Of a stretch of 8,267 bases of DNA, positions 1 through 6,599 are shown in pieces. Source of the DNA: Clostridia bacterium. GTDB taxonomy: Bacteria; Bacillota; Clostridia; DSM-8532. Positions within the stretch are counted from its first letter, which is position 1. Every line of letters begins with the position of its first letter. The stretch lies in assembly GCA_026418215.1 (NCBI GenBank), contig JAOABT010000095.1:1-8267 (forward strand), written 5' to 3'. The position numbers and the translations under genes were made by a program. Below the pieces are notes generated by a model. It made no database searches, was not told the origin of the DNA, and saw nothing but the letters and a program-made list of their open reading frames with translations.

Positions 1-205
1 TTACCAAGCACTGACATTCCAGGCGCCCATCCACTTCATTAAGGTCCATATAGCCTTCGGGTGCTAGTATCTGTTCATGTGCTTTAAACACTTCATCCAA
101 TAGTGCCACATGCTCTAAAAACTTAGAATCGGTCTCATGACAGCCGATACCGGCCAATATTGTCCTTCTGTCAAAATGTACGCTTAATTTATAAGCCTTA
201 CTCAT
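1..205 (-). CDS. N-terminal part of an uncharacterised protein, possibly a corrinoid-reactivating (MetH activation-like) protein
   Basis: An open frame starts at ATG 205-203 and runs off the left edge, giving 68 residues that begin MSKAYKLSVHFDRRTILAGI. A GGGGAG ribosome binding site lies at 217-212, six bases before the ATG. No stop occurs before the edge, so the C-terminus is missing. I do not recognise the protein with certainty. The visible pattern is a short beta strand, then 'FDRRTILAGIGC', a helix-rich stretch and a 'GYMDLNEV' segment. This resembles the start of stand-alone methionine-synthase-activation-domain proteins, which are often found beside corrinoid methyltransferases and help return inactive cob(II)alamin to cob(I)alamin. 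That role is inferred mainly from context. It lies 138 bases downstream of the URO-D/thioredoxin fusion gene on the same strand with no clear terminator between them, so co-transcription is likely. Confidence 0.6.
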   Translation of the reverse strand, partial: MSKAYKLSVHFDRRTILAGIGCHETDSKFLEHVALLDEVFKAHEQILAPEGYMDLNEVDGRLECQCLV

Positions 206-343
206 AGGCTTCTCCCCGCATATCTCATAAGCCGGATTGTTCCGGGCCTATTGGATATCCCGCATCATGGAAATTGCAATATCAACTTTCAGTCAGAGAG
301 CGGACAACAAGTCGCCGGCAGATTTTTTGAGCTGATAAAGGAC
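206..343 (-). other. Intergenic spacer without a recognisable gene
   Basis: These 138 bases separate the stop of the URO-D/thioredoxin gene from the start of the last gene. Frames on both strands are short and broken. Only small palindromes are present: GCCGGC at 315-320, ATTGCAAT at 273-280, GGATATCC at 253-260, and a CCGG-N6-CCGG element near 231-244. None is followed by a T-run on the minus strand, so I do not call a terminator. I see no convincing promoter. The ribosome binding site of the next gene (GGGGAG, 217-212) lies at the left end. Confidence 0.6.
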
Positions 344-1696
344 TTACAGAAGCTTCTCGATGACTCCAAAGAGCTCCTCCCTGCTTGGAATAATGGATGA
401 CCATTTTAATTGGCCGTTGATATAAACACATGGCAGATTGGTAACGCCCATTTTTTTGCATCTTGCGATATTTTCTTTCTCGGTAAATTTATATTCGACC
501 AAGTCGATTTTTGAGCCGAAGGCTTCTCCTGCCACATTCATTGCACCCATCATATAGGTGCATGCCGCGCAGGTGGCGGAATCCAGTGTAAACACCTCTA
601 TCAGCGGTTTTTTGAGTTTTGCATAATCCGGCAGCTCAACAGGAATGTCTTCTTTAGGCGCTTCGTACTGTGATACCATTTCTCGCACCTTGTCCGTTTC
701 CCTAACCGCTTGAGCCACGCCGATAGCATTCACGGCAGGGACACTAAACGGCATATCGCATCCCGGTGCAATAATAAAATTCTCATGGGACAGCTCATCC
801 AGCAGGTTTACAACATATTTCATATTTTCTTGCTGGGTACCGTGCAGCATTAAGGTGGTCAACGGTATGTTGCCGCCAATGGCAATGTTGTATCGATCCG
901 TGATTTCCTTAGCTGTTTTCATAACCACATTTTCATCAACTGAAATGGAATCCGGGCCGGTTTTGCACATAACCTCAATCTGCCTGGTTGCATTACCGCA
1001 GACAAAGAAGGATGAAGCTTTGTTTTTAGCCCGGATATAGTCAAAAATAGTAACAAAGGCTTGATGACACATGCCGCTAAAATGTTCCGGAGAAATTTGA
1101 GATACCAGCGGATCCACCACAGCGATCACATCCATCCCGGCTTCGGTGTAAAGATCGATCATTTTAAGGGCGGTTGTGGTGGTAAACTCCATTAATGTCT
1201 TGACGTAATCCTCATCGAGGATCATATCCATGAAAAGGTTGTTGCCTCTAAGATGCGATGCTAGGGTAAACGGTCCGCAAATCAGACCGTAGAGGGCTGT
1301 ATCGTGACCAAATTCTTTCGAGCACTGACGCATCACATCCAGAATCATAGGCAATCTGCCTTTTTCCTTTGACGGCTGCTTGCAATCACATAACATTTCT
1401 GCTGTATCTTCAAGGGGGTGAGAGGCCACAGAAGGAGGGGCCTGTTCTGCCCATAACAAATCACACCCCAGGATTTCAGCCTCTACCTGCAGGTCAAAAA
1501 TTACCGGCATGCCATCGGGCATGTAGAGTTTCTTAACTGCCCTCAGTGCTTCCATAAGGGCCGCGCCGTCTGTCAAAGCTTCTGTTGCATTCTTTCCGAT
1601 AAGGGATGCAGCGTGGACCCCTGCAAACGGTACCCAGGGCACCCGATCCACAGCTTCATGATTCAACGTTTTTAATATCCGTTCTTTTCCTGTCAT
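344..1696 (-). CDS. URO-D-fold corrinoid methyltransferase fused to a C-terminal thioredoxin-like domain
   Basis: The 450-residue protein has two parts. Residues 1-335 match the uroporphyrinogen-decarboxylase-fold methyltransferases (MtaA/MtbA/CmuA group), which move methyl groups to or from a corrinoid protein. Recognisable landmarks are the N-terminal 'ERILKTLNHEAVDRVP', 'FFVCGNAT' near 230-237 and 'APGCDMP' near 310-316. Family members normally bind zinc through His-X-Cys and a later Cys. Here Cys233 and Cys313 remain but the His position is Phe231. Residues 364-450 look like a thioredoxin/glutaredoxin fold: a first beta strand, Cys376-Ala-Ala-Cys379, then 'NLPCVYING' with the expected cis-proline at 422. 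Plain family members are about 340 residues, so the extra length is this domain. ATG 1696 follows AAGGGG at 1709-1704 and lies two bases after the corrinoid gene's TAG, so the pair is probably translationally coupled. The methyl donor or acceptor cannot be read from sequence. No signal peptide is seen, so it should be cytoplasmic. Confidence 0.9.
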   Translation of the reverse strand: MTGKERILKTLNHEAVDRVPWVPFAGVHAASLIGKNATEALTDGAALMEALRAVKKLYMPDGMPVIFDLQVEAEILGCDLLWAEQAPPSVASHPLEDTAEMLCDCKQPSKEKGRLPMILDVMRQCSKEFGHDTALYGLICGPFTLASHLRGNNLFMDMILDEDYVKTLMEFTTTTALKMIDLYTEAGMDVIAVVDPLVSQISPEHFSGMCHQAFVTIFDYIRAKNKASSFFVCGNATRQIEVMCKTGPDSISVDENVVMKTAKEITDRYNIAIGGNIPLTTLMLHGTQQENMKYVVNLLDELSHENFIIAPGCDMPFSVPAVNAIGVAQAVRETDKVREMVSQYEAPKEDIPVELPDYAKLKKPLIEVFTLDSATCAACTYMMGAMNVAGEAFGSKIDLVEYKFTEKENIARCKKMGVTNLPCVYINGQLKWSSIIPSREELFGVIEKLL

Positions 1697-1698
1697 AG

Positions 1699-2343
1699 CT
1701 AAGCCCCTTTTGCCAATACTAATTTTTTTGCTTCTTCTGCAGCTGTCGCAGCATCCGGAGTATATTTGTCAGCGCCAATATGAACAGCAAATTCCTGTGT
1801 TACGGGCGCACCTCCAACCATTATCTTAACCCTGTCTCTCAAGCCCTTGGATTCGATGGCCTCAATAATGCCCTTCATGTTGGTCATGGTTGTCGTTAAA
1901 AGTGCTGACATACAGACAATATCCGGCTGCTTCTCTTCCACGGCTGAAATAAATTTCTCAGCAGATACATCGACCCCAAGGTCAATGACCTCAAATCCTG
2001 CCCCGGTCATCATCATTGATACCAAATTTTTGCCGATATCATGAAGATCGCCCTTGACGGTGCCTATAACAACCTTTCCGATGGATTTGACACCTTCTTC
2101 GAGAAGTAACGGCTTAATGACGTTCAAGCCGCCATTCATGGCTCTTGCCGCAATTAATACCTCAGGGACAAAAACCTCATTTCTTTTGAACTTACCGCCA
2201 AGAATGCTCATACCGCTTAATAGCGAATCCAGGATCATTCCTGCTGTTGAGCCTTCTTCTATGGCCAGATGGCATAAGCGTACGACTTCCGGCAGATTCC
2301 CCTTCTGCATGACTTCACTTAATTGTTCCAGTGTTTGACTCAT
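1699..2343 (-). CDS. Corrinoid (cobalamin-binding) methyl-carrier protein, MtaC/MtbC/MtmC type
   Basis: This 214-residue cytoplasmic protein carries a methyl group on cobalt between a substrate methyltransferase and a second methyltransferase. An N-terminal helical cap domain (about 1-88, B12-binding type 2) is followed by a Rossmann-like cobalamin domain (about 89-214). The cobalamin motif is complete: Asp99-X-His101-X-X-Gly104 in 'GDLHDIGKN', with His101 as the expected lower cobalt ligand, then Ser146-X-Leu148 in 'CMSALLTTTM' and the Gly-Gly of 'VGGAP' at 177-178. The length is normal for the family. I chose ATG 2343 because AAGGAGG sits five bases before it; an upstream TTG at 2367 would overlap the mannosidase stop and contain that binding site within the reading frame. 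It starts 13 bases after the GH38 stop and ends two bases before the URO-D/thioredoxin gene, which is its most likely partner. It is the only corrinoid protein in the window. Confidence 0.95.
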   Translation of the reverse strand: MSQTLEQLSEVMQKGNLPEVVRLCHLAIEEGSTAGMILDSLLSGMSILGGKFKRNEVFVPEVLIAARAMNGGLNVIKPLLLEEGVKSIGKVVIGTVKGDLHDIGKNLVSMMMTGAGFEVIDLGVDVSAEKFISAVEEKQPDIVCMSALLTTTMTNMKGIIEAIESKGLRDRVKIMVGGAPVTQEFAVHIGADKYTPDAATAAEEAKKLVLAKGA

Positions 2344-2348
2344 ATATA

Positions 2349-2355
2349 CCTCCTT
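2349..2355 (-). promoter_or_regulatory. Ribosome binding site that sets the start of the corrinoid protein
   Basis: The minus strand reads AAGGAGG followed by five bases (TATAT) and ATG at 2343-2341. It is a near-perfect Shine-Dalgarno sequence and begins just after the mannosidase TAA (2359-2357). This supports the shorter 214-residue protein over an upstream TTG start at 2367. Confidence 0.85.
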
Positions 2356-2356
2356 C

Positions 2357-5300
2357 TTAAGGTTCAATGTACAGGGTTACGATTTCATAAGGCTTTAGCG
2401 TCAGCTCAACGCAATTATCGCCAATAAGTGCCACATTATCGCGTTTGTTCTCTTCCAGATCGCAAACCCACACTTTGCTAATCGGGCAAGAGAAGGTTAC
2501 ACTTGTTTTAGTTCTGCGGTGATTGTTTTCGTGCAAGCGCAATACAATTCCCTTACCGTCTTCAGATTGCTTCACGGCATCGACAAAGACATTATCCTTC
2601 TCAACAATACAAAGAGTGTGAGCTTGAGCATTGTTTTTCGATTTTTCTTGAATACACTCAGAATTCTCTTGCACACCCCTTACATGGATGGGTTGATTCA
2701 GTCGCTTGGCCATATTCGCGGTCTTGCCCTCTTTCCAATCACCTTGATGGGGGTATAAGCTGTAGACAAACCTATGCTCCCCTTTATCCGCAATAGGGTT
2801 CGGATAGGTAGCCGACTTCAGCAGAGTCAGGCGAATCACATTGCCCTTGATATCATAAGCATATTTGCAATCATTCAGTAAACTAACCCCGTAGCCGTCC
2901 TCGGAAAGATCAGCCCACTGATGGGCACAGACCTCGAATTTAGCAGCATCCCAGCTCGTATTCCAGTGAGTCGGTCTCTTAATGTTTCCAAACTGGATAT
3001 CATAGGTTGCTTCATCGGCGTGAACCTCTACCGGGAACGCCACCTTCATAAGAATGTGCTCTTCCTTCCAGTCAACCTTAGTATCAAAATCAATTCTATC
3101 AATGTCACCATAGAGGGTCACATGCTGAGTGATGGAAGACCGATTAAAAGTCTTAACGATTTTCAGTTTGCCGATTGCACCTTCTTCTGCGACTTCAAAG
3201 GCAGCATTTCCCTCACATTGGTATTTCTTATCCTGATAATAGATGTTGATATCCCAGGCATCCCAGTTATGGGGCTTATCCTCAAAGAACTGGAACGCGT
3301 TGGCCACTGATCCAAAGGGTATGATTTCCCTGTCCGCACGCTTGTCGTAGATGGAAATCAGCTCGCCTTGATCATTGAACTGCAGCCTGAAGAATGGGTT
3401 CTCCATACTTTTTTCTGTAACCTTCACGCTATGATTAGCATGGGAATTGAGTCTTGCCTCCATATCCGCTTGACTGATGAATATTACGCCCATCGGAGGG
3501 ATATCGTCCACGTAAACGGAGACTTTCTCAAGGCCTTTTGATACAGGAACATATTCACCACGGCCAAACGACAGTGTATTGGCAATTAAATAGCCGGCCT
3601 CACCTCCTGAAAGAAGCTCCTGCCATTTATTGAGAACCTGTTCTTTGAGACGTGAACCCTCTCTCAAGATCGTTTCATACTGCTCCCATGAATCCTCATA
3701 TACCTTTTTAATGGAAGATCCCGGGATGATGTCATGGAACTGATTGAGTAAAATGGTTTTCCAGCCATTATTAAGTAAATCCGAAGGATAGCCGGCACCG
3801 CAGAAGCTGCTTAACAGCGTTGACAGGAATTCCAGCTCTCCATAAAGAATTTCTGTTTTCCGGTTATACCATTTGTTCTTCCCCATAGAGGTCAATGTAC
3901 CCCGATGGTATTCAAAATACAGCTCTCCTACCCACGAAGGGAGCTTTGGATGATCGGCAACGTTCTCATGCAATTGTTCGAAAAAAGCCTTGGCAGTGCT
4001 TTGCTTGAACATCGGACAACCCGGAATGCCTTTCTCAAGTCTTCGCCCGATTTCCAGCATCTCCTTTGTAGGCCCGCCGCCGCCATCGCCGAAGCCATAG
4101 CTTATCAGAACCTCGTCGTTGATGGTTTTTTGCTGGTATCTTTTCCAGGCTCCCATCACCGAAGAAGCGTTGATAGTGCCGTTGTACGTAGTAAAAAACT
4201 TCTCGGGAAGATCATCAACATCCGCAGTTGTGATAAAATGCGCCAAAACACCGGAACCGTCAATGCCTACCCATTTGAAGGTGTCAGCCGGCATCTTGTT
4301 GTACTCGTTCCAGCTGATTTTTGTGGTCATAAAATAACGGATGCCGAATTTATCAAGAATCTGGGGTAAGGCAGCCGAATAGCCGAACACATCCGGCAGC
4401 CATAGGATCTGGCTTTCAATGCCGAAATTCTCCCGAAAATAGCGTTTGCCGAAGAGGATTTGCCGAACCAGGGATTCCCCGGAAGGAATATTCGTATCTG
4501 CTTCGACCCACATAGCGCCTTCGGGTTCCCATCGTCCTTCTTTGACGCGCTTTCTAATCCTCTCAAACAATTCGGGTCTCTCTTGTGCAATAAACTCATA
4601 AAGCTGAGGTTGGCTGGACATGAAAAGGTATTCGGGATACTGGTCCATCAGCTCAAGGACTGTGGCAAAGCTCCGTTGAACCTTCTGCCTGGTCTGGTCA
4701 AGATCCCATAGCCAGGCGACATCGATATGGGTATGCCCCACACCGCGGACAACAATGTGATCCTTCTTGCAATACTGCCCATAGAAAACATCGCGCATAT
4801 AATTCAAGGCATCATCAATACTCTTGTAAAAACCACTTGAATAGACCTGTCTAAAGTCGATCAAGCGGATAGCTTCCAAAAGGTGTTCAATCGTTTCAAT
4901 TCTTTGCTGGTCCTCTTCGGTCTGATGTGAAATCACTTCATAGGGGGCTAACAAATCGAAGTGCAGGCATTCAATCTTCTTATCCACTACCTGGATATAG
5001 TTTCTGCATAGGGATTTATCGCCATAGGTTCCGCCGTAGCCTTGAATATCGACAACAAAGGTTTCTCCAGCGTTTGCATACTCGGTCAATAAGGTTTCGG
5101 TGTGGTTCGAATCCAGTCCCTGACGGAGCCTTCCGTTTACATAGATCATCATCTGTGGATGCTCAGCACCTCCAAGAGGCTCAGGCCTTGAGACAAAAAG
5201 CTTATGCACGAGCCGTTCCCCATGCAGCGCTTTAGGCACGGTCCAGTTGAACCGGAACCACTGGTACTGATCGACACCGCCCCAGAAATCATCGAATCCC

Positions 5301-5455
5301 ATTGGTATCCAAGGGGCTTCATTGGCATCCACGGCAGGGATATCATGATAAAACCCTTTTTTAGTCATGATCTCTTCAACTGCTATTTGCCGCTTCACTT
5401 TTATTCTGGCAAGCTCTGAAACGATTTTTCCAATCTGCTCTTTTTTGAAATACAT
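2357..5455 (-). CDS. GH38 family alpha-mannosidase
   Basis: This 1032-residue enzyme is predicted to release alpha-linked mannose by a retaining, zinc-dependent mechanism. Residues about 1-230 form an N-terminal beta-rich region. The catalytic domain starts with 'GHTHIDVAWLW' (240-250), which supplies zinc ligands His243 and Asp245. 'LPDVFGYS' (353-360) carries the expected nucleophile Asp355, and 'NQFHDIIPGS' (571-580) carries the third region with His574. The middle helical domain follows, and residues from about 690 to the end form the C-terminal beta domains of GH38. Length and motifs match complete bacterial class II-type alpha-mannosidases, and no active-site residue appears missing. 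The N-terminus is charged with no signal peptide, so it should act in the cytoplasm on imported oligosaccharides. ATG 5455 is preceded by TAGGAG at 5468-5463. The exact substrate (mannan, N-glycan fragment, methylated mannoside, mannosylglycerate-like) cannot be told. Its place between methyltransferase and corrinoid genes is the unusual feature. Confidence 0.96.
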   Translation of the reverse strand: MYFKKEQIGKIVSELARIKVKRQIAVEEIMTKKGFYHDIPAVDANEAPWIPMGFDDFWGGVDQYQWFRFNWTVPKALHGERLVHKLFVSRPEPLGGAEHPQMMIYVNGRLRQGLDSNHTETLLTEYANAGETFVVDIQGYGGTYGDKSLCRNYIQVVDKKIECLHFDLLAPYEVISHQTEEDQQRIETIEHLLEAIRLIDFRQVYSSGFYKSIDDALNYMRDVFYGQYCKKDHIVVRGVGHTHIDVAWLWDLDQTRQKVQRSFATVLELMDQYPEYLFMSSQPQLYEFIAQERPELFERIRKRVKEGRWEPEGAMWVEADTNIPSGESLVRQILFGKRYFRENFGIESQILWLPDVFGYSAALPQILDKFGIRYFMTTKISWNEYNKMPADTFKWVGIDGSGVLAHFITTADVDDLPEKFFTTYNGTINASSVMGAWKRYQQKTINDEVLISYGFGDGGGGPTKEMLEIGRRLEKGIPGCPMFKQSTAKAFFEQLHENVADHPKLPSWVGELYFEYHRGTLTSMGKNKWYNRKTEILYGELEFLSTLLSSFCGAGYPSDLLNNGWKTILLNQFHDIIPGSSIKKVYEDSWEQYETILREGSRLKEQVLNKWQELLSGGEAGYLIANTLSFGRGEYVPVSKGLEKVSVYVDDIPPMGVIFISQADMEARLNSHANHSVKVTEKSMENPFFRLQFNDQGELISIYDKRADREIIPFGSVANAFQFFEDKPHNWDAWDINIYYQDKKYQCEGNAAFEVAEEGAIGKLKIVKTFNRSSITQHVTLYGDIDRIDFDTKVDWKEEHILMKVAFPVEVHADEATYDIQFGNIKRPTHWNTSWDAAKFEVCAHQWADLSEDGYGVSLLNDCKYAYDIKGNVIRLTLLKSATYPNPIADKGEHRFVYSLYPHQGDWKEGKTANMAKRLNQPIHVRGVQENSECIQEKSKNNAQAHTLCIVEKDNVFVDAVKQSEDGKGIVLRLHENNHRRTKTSVTFSCPISKVWVCDLEENKRDNVALIGDNCVELTLKPYEIVTLYIEP

Positions 5456-5546
5456 AAACCCACTCCTATGTGTGTTTTATTCATGCCTGCTTTATTTAAA
5501 CATCCTGGTGATGGTTATGGATTATTAGATGGCATTATTGCCCCGG

Positions 5547-5569
5547 GGACTGATAGATGACCACAGTCC
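5547..5569 (-). other. Small inverted repeat in the spacer before the mannosidase gene
   Basis: The 118-base gap at 5456-5573 holds no gene. Just after the URO-D gene's TGA the minus strand reads GGACTG, an 11-base loop, then CAGTCC, a perfect six-base-pair stem (5569-5564 with 5552-5547). It overlaps a CCCCGGGG palindrome at 5541-5548. There is no T-run after it, so an intrinsic terminator is not supported. It could be a weak pause or mRNA-processing hairpin separating the two halves of the cluster, or chance. I see no convincing promoter for the mannosidase gene in this gap. Confidence 0.25.
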
Positions 5570-5573
5570 ACAA

Positions 5574-6599
5574 TCACTTACCACCGCCCTTTAAATATAG
5601 AAGCCTATCCATCAGCTTCATGTTTTCCACCGGCGTCGCTGCAGGAATCTCACAGCCTCCGGAAATCAATGTCCTTTCATCCGCTAATTTTAGCCTCTCC
5701 ATGATGGCCCTTTCCACCTGTTCCGGTGTCGCGCTCATCATGTCACCAACCGGATCATAATTGCCGTTGGCCACTGTATTTGTGCCTTTAAACACTTGAA
5801 TGGCATGACCGAAATCGGCAACATGGTCCACATCAAAGATATCTGCACCGGTCTTTGCAATACACTCAAAAAGCTGCGTTGTATTGCCGCAAATATGCAG
5901 CTCCACCTTGGCGCCCCATTGGTGAATGTCTTGAACAATACGCCTATCAAACTCGAGACAGTGGGTTTTATATAAGCTGGGCCCCACAAGGGAGGCAGCG
6001 GCATTTCCCACGCCGATAATGTCCGCTCCTGCCTCTACCTGTGCCTTGGCGAAGCTTTTTTGCTGCTCATATATCACTTCAAAGAGTGTTTTGATGCGTT
6101 CCGGTTCCAGCATCAGATCCATCATGACAGCTGAAATGTCCCTAAGGTCACAGGCCTCTGCCAGAGCCCCTTCGACCCACCCTATGATTGGCAATTTCCC
6201 CTTGACCTGTTTCTTGAACAATTCAACAGCGCGTATACGATCCAGCATTCGTTCATCATCCATGGGATCAACAGGTTTCAATTTGTTAATATCATCCAGG
6301 CTTGTTATCAGATGCTCCTTGCAATAGGGCACATCATGCTCGGGTATGATGACTTTGGCACCAAAACCGTGAGCCTCACGCATCGGGTCACTGATGACGG
6401 ATACATTATCAATACCAAAATCTTCGGCACAGGCCAGCTTGCTTTCAACTAAAACCCGGTAGTCCGTGCAATATTCCCTGTAGCTTGCGCCAATGTGTTT
6501 AGCCGCAAAAGCCATGACAATATTCATGTTGGGCACCTTATCCACCGGTTCCCCCCTTAGTCTTCTCATCACACGCTCATAAGATGTCAATTTCATCAT
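5574..6599 (-). CDS. URO-D-fold corrinoid methyltransferase, MtaA/MtbA/CmuA type
   Basis: The 341-residue protein belongs to the uroporphyrinogen-decarboxylase fold family that includes the zinc methyltransferases acting with corrinoid proteins. The zinc motif is intact: His235-Ile-Cys237-Gly in 'ELHICGNTT', and Cys316 in 'ISGGCEIP' near the C-terminus. In MtaA/MtbA these three residues bind the zinc that activates a thiol acceptor; in other members they activate the methyl donor. True haem-pathway URO-D lacks this motif, and there are no haem genes nearby. 'SYERVMRRLRGEPVDKVP' at the N-terminus is typical. The first ATG (6599) overlaps the GH13 stop as ATGA and a second ATG follows at once; AAGGAGG at 6611-6605 serves either. 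It is therefore translationally coupled to the GH13 gene. Its likely corrinoid partner is the protein at 2343-1699. Which step it performs, substrate demethylation or transfer to the final acceptor, is not determined by the sequence. Confidence 0.93.
   Translation of the reverse strand: MMKLTSYERVMRRLRGEPVDKVPNMNIVMAFAAKHIGASYREYCTDYRVLVESKLACAEDFGIDNVSVISDPMREAHGFGAKVIIPEHDVPYCKEHLITSLDDINKLKPVDPMDDERMLDRIRAVELFKKQVKGKLPIIGWVEGALAEACDLRDISAVMMDLMLEPERIKTLFEVIYEQQKSFAKAQVEAGADIIGVGNAAASLVGPSLYKTHCLEFDRRIVQDIHQWGAKVELHICGNTTQLFECIAKTGADIFDVDHVADFGHAIQVFKGTNTVANGNYDPVGDMMSATPEQVERAIMERLKLADERTLISGGCEIPAATPVENMKLMDRLLYLKGGGK

Noticed and set aside
1699..1701. TAG at the end of the corrinoid gene as a pyrrolysine codon
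   Set aside because: Pyrrolysine is known in MtmB/MtbB/MttB methylamine methyltransferases, not in the corrinoid protein. Reading through would hit TGA two codons later, and the protein already has full family length.
2344..2367. Longer corrinoid protein starting at TTG 2367 (eight extra residues)
   Set aside because: The extra codons are the mannosidase stop region and the Shine-Dalgarno sequence itself; ATG 2343 has an ideal AAGGAGG five bases upstream.
3905..4369. Plus-strand open frame of 154 codons inside the mannosidase gene
   Set aside because: It lies antisense to the conserved GH38 catalytic domain, has no recognisable domain, and looks like a shadow of the coding strand. The same holds for the other plus-strand frames, such as 7520-7933 and 2921-3310.
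4327..4599. Minus-strand frame of 90 codons in another phase within the mannosidase gene
   Set aside because: It overlaps the GH38 catalytic core in a different phase and has no domain signature or upstream start signals that I can see.
5541..5569. Intrinsic terminator between the URO-D gene and the mannosidase gene
   Set aside because: There is a six-base-pair stem and a CCCCGGGG palindrome but no T-run on the transcribed side, so termination is not supported.
5574..6599. True uroporphyrinogen decarboxylase of haem synthesis
   Set aside because: The zinc-type His-X-Cys...Cys motif and the neighbouring corrinoid protein point to the methyltransferase branch; no haem or tetrapyrrole genes are nearby.
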